A DNA stretch of 64,000 nucleotides from positions 26,367,905-26,431,904 of the forward strand of contig NC_061866.1 of the NCBI RefSeq assembly GCF_907164915.1. The letters are read 5' to 3'. Under the pieces are notes generated by a model. The model was not told the origin of the DNA. It did not search any database and worked only from the letters and a program-made list of their open reading frames with translations. Positions 46,489 to 56,900 of this stretch are shown one piece after another. The position numbers and the translations under genes were made by a program. Positions within the stretch are counted from its first letter, which is position 1; every line of letters begins with the position of its first letter. This DNA is from Impatiens glandulifera (lineage: Eukaryota; Streptophyta; Magnoliopsida; Ericales; Balsaminaceae).

Positions 46489-48255
46489 ATGGCATTTACA
46501 GGAACCCTAGATAAATGCAAGGCTTGTGATAAAACTGTGTATTTTGTTGATTTGTTGACTGCTGATGGAGTAACTTATCACAAGTATTGTTTCAAATGTA
46601 GCCACTGCAAAGGAACTCTTGTGGTATTTATTCTATTACATTACACTCCATTATATTACACTACTTGTGTTTTATTCGATTTCAAACGATCTAAGCTAAA
46701 TAATTTTTTTTAGTGTCGTGCTAACTTTTTAAATAAAAATTTGTGATGAATGGGCATATGCAGATGAGCAATTACTCTTCCATGGATGGAGTTCTTTATT
46801 GCAAGACTCATTTTGAACAGCTTTTCAAGGAATCAGGCAATTTCAGCAAGAATTTCCAATCATGTTAGACACTATTTGATTTTCTCTCCTTTATATTTTT
46901 TTTTTTATAAAAATGTTAGAATTTACTCTTACCTTTTACTTGATCTTGTCTTACTCAACACATCAGCTGGGAAGCCTGAGAGGGAAAATTCACTGGTATA
47001 TATTTAATTTCTCTCTTTTCTTACTTTGTATTTTTCCTCACCATTATTATGACTTTGTTGAGGTGGGATCTATTAAAAATTGAGTAAATTACACACAAAA
47101 AATACAGAAATTGAAAGACAAACTAAAAACAAGAAAATATACGGGGAAAGTGAAGGCGGAGGAACCCTCTGATTTTCTTCACCTTTGCGCAACATCGTAG
47201 AACTCTTCCTTGAATATGGTCCAATAAACTATTGGATTGAGTTAGCCACTCTTTCCCCATTGATATCATGATTGCTCATGCTTTCTTTCTTCCAAAAATC
47301 TATAATTTGTCATAGCCAAAATCACATAACACATTTGGACTCCTTGTAAATACAAGGCTAATAGGTTATTGTTATAGTTCCTTTAATTGTTACATTGTAG
47401 GGTTTGTCATTTGTTTGCATAAGATCGCGAACTAAAGTATGATATTCCCCATAAAATATGAATAAAAGAGGGCGATATTGACATAAAATACGACCATGTT
47501 GCATAATTCCTTGTCACTAAAGATTAACATATACAATATTTAAACTTGTCTCAATTGATAATAATTTATTAATCCGATTTCATTTTTATTCAATAGTGAT
47601 GAGTCCCATAACATTTTGTATTACAGTTATAAGTATTTATCTAAATTGACTTCTAGATGAATACATGTAACATGATTTAAATAGAGAATTCCCTTTCTTT
47701 TATGATGTATATTTTGTATGGTGTATTTAATACAATTGTGAAATAATATGCAGACAAAAGCCCACAAGCTCTCATCTTTATTCTCTGGAACCATAGACAA
47801 ATGTCCAGCATGTGGAAAGATTGTTTATCCACTAGAAAAGGTGAATTGATATTTATATATAATACAATTCATAAAAAAGAAATGTGTATGGATTTTAAAC
47901 AAAAATAATAATATTAATTAATTAACAGGTAACAATGGAAGGAGAGTCTTTCCACAAATCTTGCTTCAAATGTGCACATGGAGGTTGTCCTCTAACACAT
48001 TCATCTTATGCTGCTCTTAATGGTGTTCTCTACTGCAAGCACCACTTTGCTCAGCTGTTCATGGAGAAGGGAAGTTACTCTCATGTCCTAGAGGCCACCA
48101 CTCACCATAGAAGAAGTAGTTCTGTGCCCTCCATTGAGATTGAGAATGATCTCGATGAGCCTATTAAGGAACAACCCCACGACGATCCCGAGAACATCAA
48201 ACAAGACGACGATGATGAAGACGATAAGAAAAACAATAAAGAAGACGAAGATTAA
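46489..48255 (+). CDS. PLIM2: PLIM2-type two-LIM-domain actin-bundling protein
   Basis: Five exons: 46489-46623, 46764-46863, 46967-46995, 47754-47840, 47929-48255; all GT/AG, joining in frame to 225 residues. LIM1 is complete: Cys10, Cys13, His31, Cys34, Cys37, Cys40, Cys58, His61, and the 17-residue spacing before Cys58 confirms the first splice site. LIM2 (KCPACGK ... FHKSCFKCAHGGC ... YCKHH) keeps its zinc ligands. A long acidic tail (DDDDEDDKKNNKEDED) marks the PLIM2 branch rather than the shorter WLIMs, as do MSNYSSMDGVLYC and ESGNFSKNFQ. Known PLIM2 proteins bind and bundle actin filaments in pollen and pollen tubes, with pH- or calcium-dependent activity. The ATG has a good context (aaaaaaATGGC) after a leader with AG repeats. 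Pollen expression here is inferred from the family. No sign of decay. Confidence 0.93.
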
Positions 48256-49955
48256 TTAATCCGTTAATTGTTCCTATATAAACAATATTATAATTGGACA
48301 AAACTGTGTTTTATTTCTTTGACCCCGAAAAGCTCTTAGCCAAAAGACATTTTTTCTGTCTTGAGGCAGACACATATATATATTATATATACATATAATT
48401 TATTTCTTTTTGTTTCTTTTTTCACAAGGTATATATCTTGTCAAATTGAGGCATAATCTATTGTTAATGCCACTTTTTTCTTTTTGTATTTTGATGAAGA
48501 GCTCTAGTTTTTGTAATATATATACATTTGGTGTGTTTTGTGGCACCACATCTTATTTTCTTGTCAAAGTTTATTCTACGTGCACTAGCTTGTGGTCAAA
48601 ATAGTGAGATATCTAGGGTACCCTTTCCCAAGGACCGCTATTCTGAAAGAATGAGAACAATATTTGCAATCTAGGTTAGGGACATATGTGACCGACAATC
48701 CACTTAAGGTTATTGTGTTTGTTTGGAATGTTTTAGCAACATGGAGAAATACAAAATAGTTTTTGGTTTCTAGAAGTAATGTAAAGGCTAAATTCACAAC
48801 TCCATATCACTAAGAATGTGTGAAATAATGTGGATGAAAAGAATCTTAAAATAAATTTGAGTTATACTCAGTTGGAAAGTACGGGTATATTGTTGCAGGA
48901 TAACATTAATATCAATATCGCTAAAAATTGGTTAGATATTCTTGTCTTTAAATTATAGAAAATATATAAGAGAATGATATTACAAATATATCAAACAAAA
49001 GAGAAAATACGAAGAAACAAAATCACCGATTTGAGAAGTTGATACGAGGCATATGTCAAGCAAATTTCCCTTAAAACAGTTTAAATGTCTCCCCTTATGT
49101 TAGAGTTTATCTCATATGACTGTCTTCTTTTATAACGAATCTAGTAGTAATTAAGCACTGAAATCACTACATAGTAAACTAAAAAATTACCTAAATCGAT
49201 CACCGAGTTTCAACACAAATACGACGAGTCAAAAAATTGAAGAAACTCGGTTGAGTGAAGAACTCAAAGAACACTCAAGAAAACAAAGAAAAAATATATT
49301 GAATTCTATAGAGATAATGAAATTTGTGAACAAGAAATCTCTATAATAGATGATCATGAATTAGAGAATAAAAAAATTTATATTGCTTAAAATTTAAACC
49401 ATTAAAAAAAATCATCAATTGATTTAACGGTTGACATTGTTTGCCTCTTCATTTACCTTAACGTTTCCTCTTTATTATGAAGTAATTATTTGTCAAACAT
49501 AATTAAGGCATTTACAATTCAATACCAACATTACATGGTTTTTCAATTTGTTAATAATATTATTAAATTATTATAACAATTGATAATAATAATAACAAAC
49601 TCATATAAGCTACACTTCTTTTGAATTTTTATTTCATTTTATATACCCAAATTTTCATTTTCATTCATTAATGAAATTTATGAATTAGTTTAAAATTCTA
49701 ACAATCTCATACATTAATGGAAATTGAAAGATTTAACCTGGTGAAAAGTTCAACAATTGAATCCTAAATATGATAGGTTGGTGTAACTCTTTGAACCTTC
49801 CCTTATGAAAACATATAAATTTACTAACTGATTAGTAGACTTGATGTCCTTGAACTATTCTTTATTTTGTTTAAATGATTACACACTCTTATATAGAATT
49901 TTTCGTGATACGTGTCAAACTCTCATGGTTGTGTCCGTTTTGGCCATGAAACACA

Positions 49956-50025
49956 CGCCTAGTTCTATTAGAGGATATATAATTGATCCGCGCCTGGTTC
50001 TATTAGAGGATATATAATTGATCCG
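49956..50025 (+). repeat. 35-bp direct duplication
   Basis: Two copies of cgcctagttctattagagg...gatccg side by side (49956-49990 and 49991-50025), one difference (cctag/cctgg). Confidence 0.9.
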
Positions 50026-50169
50026 TGCAATTCTTTCGAAGCGGCCCCATTTCTCCCTCACATAGGTGATTACTTTGCTCACAAAGAATCATTAAAAACG
50101 ATATGTTTATCATCGTTAAAATATAAATTTCTTTTTTATATAATTAATTCTCAACAATAATTCTCCAAC

Positions 50170-50600
50170 TCAGTAAAATTAGATTGTCCTATTGAACATA
50201 GTTCTTGGGGATCTCAAGTCTGTATATGTTGACTTTTTCCTTCTACCAACTTATAGTAGGCTCGTGTCTTAAAAGATTTTTAAACTAACTCTTTATTCAA
50301 TAATTTGGTTAGTGGACCCACAATGTTATCTTTGACTTACATGGTCAAATTTGATAACTACATTAGAGAGTATAGTCTAATGACATTATGTCTAAGACGT
50401 GTATGTCTAGACTTGTCATTGACTCTAATCTTGTCAAATGTCATATTATTATCACAATAATAAGAAATTTCTTTTTACACAATATTGGAATATCTTTTAA
50501 TAATCATGGATTCATACACTTATCATTTAAACATTCTTTTGTGAAAAATATTGTTTACTTGACTAACTAGTAGACCAAATGTCTTTGAACTATTATGTCT
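50170..50600 (-). pseudogene. copia RNase H C-terminal fragment (non-Sirevirus)
   Basis: The minus strand shows YYCDNNMTFD, then DKSRHTRLRHN, then KDNIVGPLTKLLNKELV: the CDN, RHI.LRH and DPLTK landmarks of copia RNase H. LRH-type wording differs from the [11 protein letters not shown] form of element C, so it is another copia lineage. Stops break the frame. The tract ttggagaattattg at the left (about 50152-50165) may be its polypurine tract. Confidence 0.65.
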
Positions 50601-51057
50601 TCGTGTAAACAATTACATATATTACAAAATATTATATATATATATATATTGACACATTTAAAAAATTTATGAGTATAGATTATATTATTTAATCTATCAA
50701 TCATAATTTCGTTAAAAAAAATTCACCCATATAGTTGCACTTTCAAATGTAACATATTCACTTGTAGACGTAAAGTCTTTCATTATACCTCATTTAGTGC
50801 AACTCACATCTTTATTGGATTTAATCATATTTATCATAATTTTCAACGATAAAAATACCGTATAAAGACAAGTATCACTTTCATTGTCTTCATGACATAC
50901 ACAATTATCACATTCATTGACATTGAAGATATTTGTTTTTTAGATTTGTATGAAAATAATGTTGAAATAAAAGACGCGTCTCTTGATTTCTAACCCTCAA
51001 ATTTGAAATATCAAATTGAGCACCAACTAAACAAATATAAACCAGAAATTTTCTTGT

Positions 51058-51412
51058 TGTCACGGGCTCAGTCTTTTCACTGACGATCCGTGCGGAACTA
51101 GTTACGATCTTCGCAAGAACGAGTAACTAGTCAGCCTTACTCGACGCAACACTCGATGCTTAATAGAATTGACACAAGAATTTTAGAGAGAGTAAACTCT
51201 TACAAAGAATAATATTATATCACTTGAATACTTGGTGATTTACAATGTAATACATCAAAGATATTTATAGGACTAATTCTAACTATTACATTAATGACAG
51301 TTAAAATGCATGTCCTTGATTAGCGCATCACTAATTGATAATTAAAAGGAATATTCCTAAATTAGTGCATCACTAATTGACACTTATAAGGAATGCACTA
51401 AATGATATCAAT
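51058..51412 (-). repeat. gypsy LTR, rearranged partial copy
   Basis: tgtcacgggctcagtctttt to about 51290 matches 51413-51650 closely. From about 51293 to 51400 it matches the reverse complement of about 51655-51765 in the second copy (gcatgtccttgattagcgca versus tgcgctaatcaaggacatgc). It abuts the second LTR directly. Confidence 0.8.
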
Positions 51413-51882
51413 TGTCACGGGCTCAGTCTTTTCACTGATGACCCGTGCAGTACTAGTTACGATCTTCGCAAGAACGAGTAACTAGTCAGGCTTACTCGAT
51501 GTAACACTCGACGCTTAATAGAATTGACACAAGAATTTAGAGAGAGAGTAAACTCTTACAAAGAATAATAGTATATCACTTGAATACTTGTTGATTTACA
51601 ATGTAATACATCAAAGATATTTATAGGACTAATTCTAGCCATTACATTAATGACACACTAATTTAGGGCATTCCTTATAAGTGTAAATTAGTGATGCACT
51701 AATCAAGGACATGCCTTTTAACTATCAATTAATGATGCGCTAATCAAGGACATGCCCTTTTAACTGTCAATTAATGATGCATTAATCTGGCACCTGCCTT
51801 CCAAATAGAATATTCCTTGCGTTGGATTTAAATGAGCTTAAGCCTCCTCCTCTTCTTGGGCCAGGAAGATTGGGCCATGACA
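51413..51882 (-). repeat. Ty3/gypsy 3' LTR, 470 bp
   Basis: Begins tgtcacgggc and ends gggccatgaca, inverted TGTCA ends; bordered by a purine-rich tract on the minus strand (gagtggggagaa) that fits the polypurine tract. Contains a repeated tgatgcgctaatcaaggaca segment (about 51692 and 51733). Confidence 0.8.
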
Positions 51883-51904
51883 TTCTCCCCACTCAATCTG
51901 GCTA

Positions 51905-52140
51905 CGTCCTCGTCGCGTCCTCCTTGTAGTCCTAGATGATGTCTCCACATGCGACAAAAGTTTTGAGCGATATGCTAGCTTTCCAACCCGTTTCTTCTCT
52001 AAGATAGGGCCTTCGTATTGTCTTACAAGACCCTTGTGAACTTTGGAAAATTGTCTCCCTTGATGGAGGAGAAGTTTTACTATCACTCGGTATTCTCCGA
52101 ACTCCAAGTGTCTTCTCTTCTTGTCCTCCCATTTCTTCAT
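51905..52140 (-). pseudogene. Ty3/gypsy integrase C-terminal region, cut by gap
   Basis: Minus-strand reading from the gap: MKKWEDKKRRHLEF, then VHKGLVRQYEGP and RVGKLAYRSKL, the end of a plant gypsy integrase (the KWADKKRR...VHKGL..RYEGP pattern of chromodomain-type elements as I know them). A short deletion after LEFGEY and loss of similarity after RSKLLSH indicate decay. The rest of pol would lie in or beyond the assembly gap; no gypsy sequence is seen to the right of it. Confidence 0.75.
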
Positions 52141-52640
52141 NNNNNNNNNNNNNNNNNNNNNNNNNNNNNNNNNNNNNNNNNNNNNNNNNNNNNNNNNNNN
52201 NNNNNNNNNNNNNNNNNNNNNNNNNNNNNNNNNNNNNNNNNNNNNNNNNNNNNNNNNNNNNNNNNNNNNNNNNNNNNNNNNNNNNNNNNNNNNNNNNNNN
52301 NNNNNNNNNNNNNNNNNNNNNNNNNNNNNNNNNNNNNNNNNNNNNNNNNNNNNNNNNNNNNNNNNNNNNNNNNNNNNNNNNNNNNNNNNNNNNNNNNNNN
52401 NNNNNNNNNNNNNNNNNNNNNNNNNNNNNNNNNNNNNNNNNNNNNNNNNNNNNNNNNNNNNNNNNNNNNNNNNNNNNNNNNNNNNNNNNNNNNNNNNNNN
52501 NNNNNNNNNNNNNNNNNNNNNNNNNNNNNNNNNNNNNNNNNNNNNNNNNNNNNNNNNNNNNNNNNNNNNNNNNNNNNNNNNNNNNNNNNNNNNNNNNNNN
52601 NNNNNNNNNNNNNNNNNNNNNNNNNNNNNNNNNNNNNNNN
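52141..52640. other. assembly gap (500 N)
   Basis: Exactly 500 unknown bases, probably a fixed-size scaffold gap of unknown real length. It interrupts the gypsy element. Confidence 1.
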
Positions 52641-52691
52641 TAGATATGAAGAAAGATAAAATATATAAATTAGTTATGATAGTTAAAAAAT

Positions 52692-52722
<31 letters not shown>

Positions 52723-52895
52723 GATGAGAGAGAAAATTAGTTAATAAGGAAAATTAATATATAAATGAAAGAGTGATAACATAAAAAATAAATTAATTAT
52801 AATAGAAAATAAGAAGAGAAAAAAAATAATTATGAAGGAAAATTAATATAAAAATGATGAGTGATAACATAAAAAAAAATTAATTAAAAAAAATG

Positions 52896-52967
<72 letters not shown>

Positions 52968-53960
52968 TAAAAGTAATTGATTAGAAAGAGAAAAAATATA
53001 TATATTATATAATTAGTAGGATAAAAATATAAAAAATATAAAATTATTTAGGAAAGAGAAATTTATAATTTTATTGTGAGTATTAAAAGTTATAAATATT
53101 TATATATATAAATAAATAAATATTTAATATTAAATATTAAAATAAATAAAGATTTAATATTAAAATGATTAATAAATTTAATGAAAATATATATAGAGAG
53201 AGAAAGATAAAATAATAAAAATATTAATTATGAAAGAGAAATTAGTAATTATTTAAGAAAAGAACAATTAGTAATTATTGAAGATGAGATAAATTAATAA
53301 ATATTATGAGAGAGAATTTAAAGATTATTATTATTATTAATTATTATTATGTATATTACACATACAAATAATATAATAATAAATATTTATTTATTAATAA
53401 GATAATATATATTTTATATAATTTGTTTAAAAAAAATATATTTATATAAAATTAATGAAGAAAAAGAATATATTTATATGAGAGATAAAATAAAATAAAA
53501 TTTTTAAAAAATAAATTAATAATTATAATAGGATATATAAATTAGTATTTATGGATATGTAATTTATGACAGGAGAGAGAAACTCATATATAAATAAATT
53601 AGGAAAGAGAAATTACTTAATTTGTGGATGATTGTGGCATGTTGTACATCTCCATTTTTTAAATTAAGCATTATTAATTATATATAGATTATTGTTAATT
53701 CTTGTAAAATTCAAAAATAAATTCAATTCAAAAATAAATTAAATGTGAATTAAAATTTTACTTGTTCAAACATAATAGAGTAATTAAATGTTTTAATTAA
53801 TTAGATAACTAATAGGACTTTTTACACTAATAAAAAAAATCAAATAACTTATCAAACATAATAATTCTGGAAAGGGTATGAATTTAAACTTGACAAGGGC
53901 TTTTTGGGTTTTGTCTTGGAGCACAGGCGACCAACTGGTTCATCTTCCTCCTTGAGCTTT
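52641..53960. other. AT-rich DNA upstream of INTS9
   Basis: No gene. TA runs at 52694-52712 and 52899-52964; gataa/agagagaa-type simple sequence. The last ~100 bp become GC-richer and lead into the INTS9 start; no clear TATA box. Confidence 0.6.
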
Positions 53961-53967
53961 TCGCCAA

Positions 53968-56900
53968 ATGAAACTTGTAAGCCGCACCTCCTTACATCTC
54001 TCTATCTTCCTTCAGGCCTCTTCTGTTAAGCGATACATTTGTTTATAACATATACTTTTGATTTTTTCAGACCTGTTTGAGTGAGGGAAGAGGATTCCAC
54101 TTTCCATCTTGTTATATAATCGATGTGGAAGGTTTCCAAATCTTGCTTGATTGCCCAATTGATCTCTCAGTCCTCCCAATCTTCTCTCCTGTTCCTATCG
54201 ATTCAAATGCGATTTCTTACAATGAAGAATCCGATTCCTCCTTGGGGGAAATGAAGAGCCAAAAAACGGAAATGCCCCTCTCCTCAAATAATTTGATAAA
54301 GTCAGAGCCTAGCTATAGAATTGTTGAAAGCTTGCAGTTATGGGACATTAGCTTTATTAATATTGTCTTGATTTCGAGCCCAATGTCAATGCTTGGCCTG
54401 CCATTCATAACTCGCAAGAAGGGTTTCTCGGCCAAGGTGAATGAAAACCTAAGACCCCTTTTTAACTTCTGTTGAAAGTTCATTTTGTTTACTGTTTTTT
54501 TTTATGTCAGGTATATGCAACAGAGGCTACAGTAAGAATTGGGCAGCTTTTGATGGAGGATCTAGTAGCAATGCACGCAGAATACAAACAGTTTTATGGG
54601 CCTCAAGAAACTAGATTCCCATCTTGGATGAAATGGGAGAATCTTGAAATGCTTCCTTCAGCTTTGAGAGATATTGTTTTAGGAAAAGACGGGTCAAGAC
54701 TTGGTGGTTGGGTGCATCTGTATAGGTAATTATCAACTGTCGTGTTTGATCCATGTTATCAGTTTCAGACATCAATTGTTTGCTCATTTCTATCTTAACA
54801 GTTTTTATTGTGCTTATATGCCTATGAGATACAAAGAATGAATCTTTTTCAGCTCACTTGAAGTTAAGGACTGTATGCAGAAGGTTCAGACTCTAAAGTA
54901 TGCTGAAGAAAGTTGCTATAATGGGTCATTGATAATTAAGGCAGTCAGCTCTGGTTTGGAAATAGGTTCATGTAATTGGACTATAAGGGGTCAAAGAAGA
55001 AGCATTGCTTGTCTTTCTAGCTCTATCTTCTTATCTGCCCATGCAATGGGTTTCGATTACCTTGCACTACAAGGATATGACACTATTTTGTATTCCGATC
55101 CCTCCTTCCATGCCATGGAAGATTCTGAAACTGGCTCTGAGCCTTCTGCAAAAGATTCATCAGCTCCAAGGTAACATTCAATAATGCAATTGTTTGACAA
55201 TTAGGACCACATGTTTTGGTATAAGTTTTTGTCAACTTGATCCAAAATACAATAAAATCTTTATTTGGCATATAAACCTCTAACTGAAAACTGATTGGTG
55301 ATTTTTTTTATCACAATCCAAAACCTTTCTTCAATTGAACTTCTCATTACAAACGAAATAAATCACTTTCAATTTTGTTGTGGGGGTTTCTAATGTGATT
55401 TTGGCAGAACAAAGTACTACATTTCAAATAGGCTCAAAATGTGTGATGTATATCTCCATTTATATTCATGCTTAGACATTGTTTTTTTATTTAATTTAGA
55501 ACTTCATCATAATGATGATAGTGATCCCTCCGAAGTGATTACCAAGTCATTGCTTGATGACAATGAGAGTTTGGAGGAGATGGAGAAAATAGTCTTTATA
55601 TGCTCCTGTGCTGTGGATTCTGTTAAGGCAGGAGGTTCTGTTCTTATTCCAATTGGACGAGTTGGAATTATTCTGCAGATTTTGGAGCATATGTCAATTT
55701 CCCTTGAAAGTTCAAATTTAAAGGTCAGATCCTCCTAAACAACTTGAAGCTTATTTCATTTTGGCGTCTATGGTGAAGAACCCCTTTGATTTGACTTGAA
55801 ATATTTGAACGACCTTCTGTTATATGTGACTAATATTTATGCTCTGACTTGTGCTATATAAATATTCCCTTGTTCCAAGGCGTCTAAAACTAAAAATTAA
55901 GTGTTAGAATGTTGAATACTGTAAGTGTCAAATTAATTAAGTGTCTGAAAAATACTTAAAAGTCTATTTTACCCTATAGTGGCGAAATTTGATTACTTTC
56001 CAGGAGTTAAAGTTGTTTTTTTAACGCTCTTAACTGATTCCTAATTTACCTAATTAAACCAGATTTTTAGCTTAATTATTTTAACTTAGTTTGAGATGAA
56101 TCTAAATAATTAAGTGATTTTCAATAACAGTTATCATAATGAACTTGTTTCAAATAAGCAACATCATTTAGATTAAATAATAAGGTATATTATTAAATAC
56201 AGCCTAAGATCCTCATGAAATATTACATGAGGTCAGATATATGTTATAAGCAGGCTAACCGGAACATAAAGAAAGACAATGGTATAATTAAGAGGAAATT
56301 AGCTCATTATTTCTCATATTTATCAGTTAATTGCTATAGGTTCCCATCTTTATGATTTCATCTGTAGCCGAACAATTATTGGCTTTCAGTAACATCATTC
56401 CAGAGTGGGTGTGCAAACAACGTCTAGAAAAGGTATGGTGCTTGGATATTTTTGTAAAATGAAAGAAGAAAAAGATGCAAATGAAGTATTAGCTGAATTT
56501 ATATTTCTTTGTCTTTACAGATGTACTCTGGAGAGTCATTGTTTGTGCATGTTGATCTCATTAAAGAAAAAAAACTTCATTTGTTTCCATCAGTTTATTC
56601 GGCTAAATTACTGTAAGTACATATGCGCTTACTTGATCTTTTATCATAGATATTGCTGAAAACTCTGAACTAACAATTATTTTATGATATCATTCCATAC
56701 AAATAAAAACCGTCCTGAATTACAGAAGCAGCTGGCAGGAACCGTGTATAGTATTTTGTCCTCACTGGAGCTTGCGGCTTGGTCCTGTTGTTCATCTGCT
56801 CCAACGATGGTCAGGAGATGCAAACTCATTACTTGTAATGGAGGTATCATTTTTTTCTTTTGTTTCTTGGCTAAGAAGAAAAGATTACTTCAACGTAGCT

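Larger units (their letters stand above)
48256..51057. other. intergenic DNA downstream of PLIM2
   Basis: The 3' untranslated part probably ends within the first few hundred bases. The rest is AT-rich with a copia RNase H scrap (50170-50600), probably with part of its LTR to the left, and a 35-bp tandem duplication. No gene seen. Confidence 0.5.
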
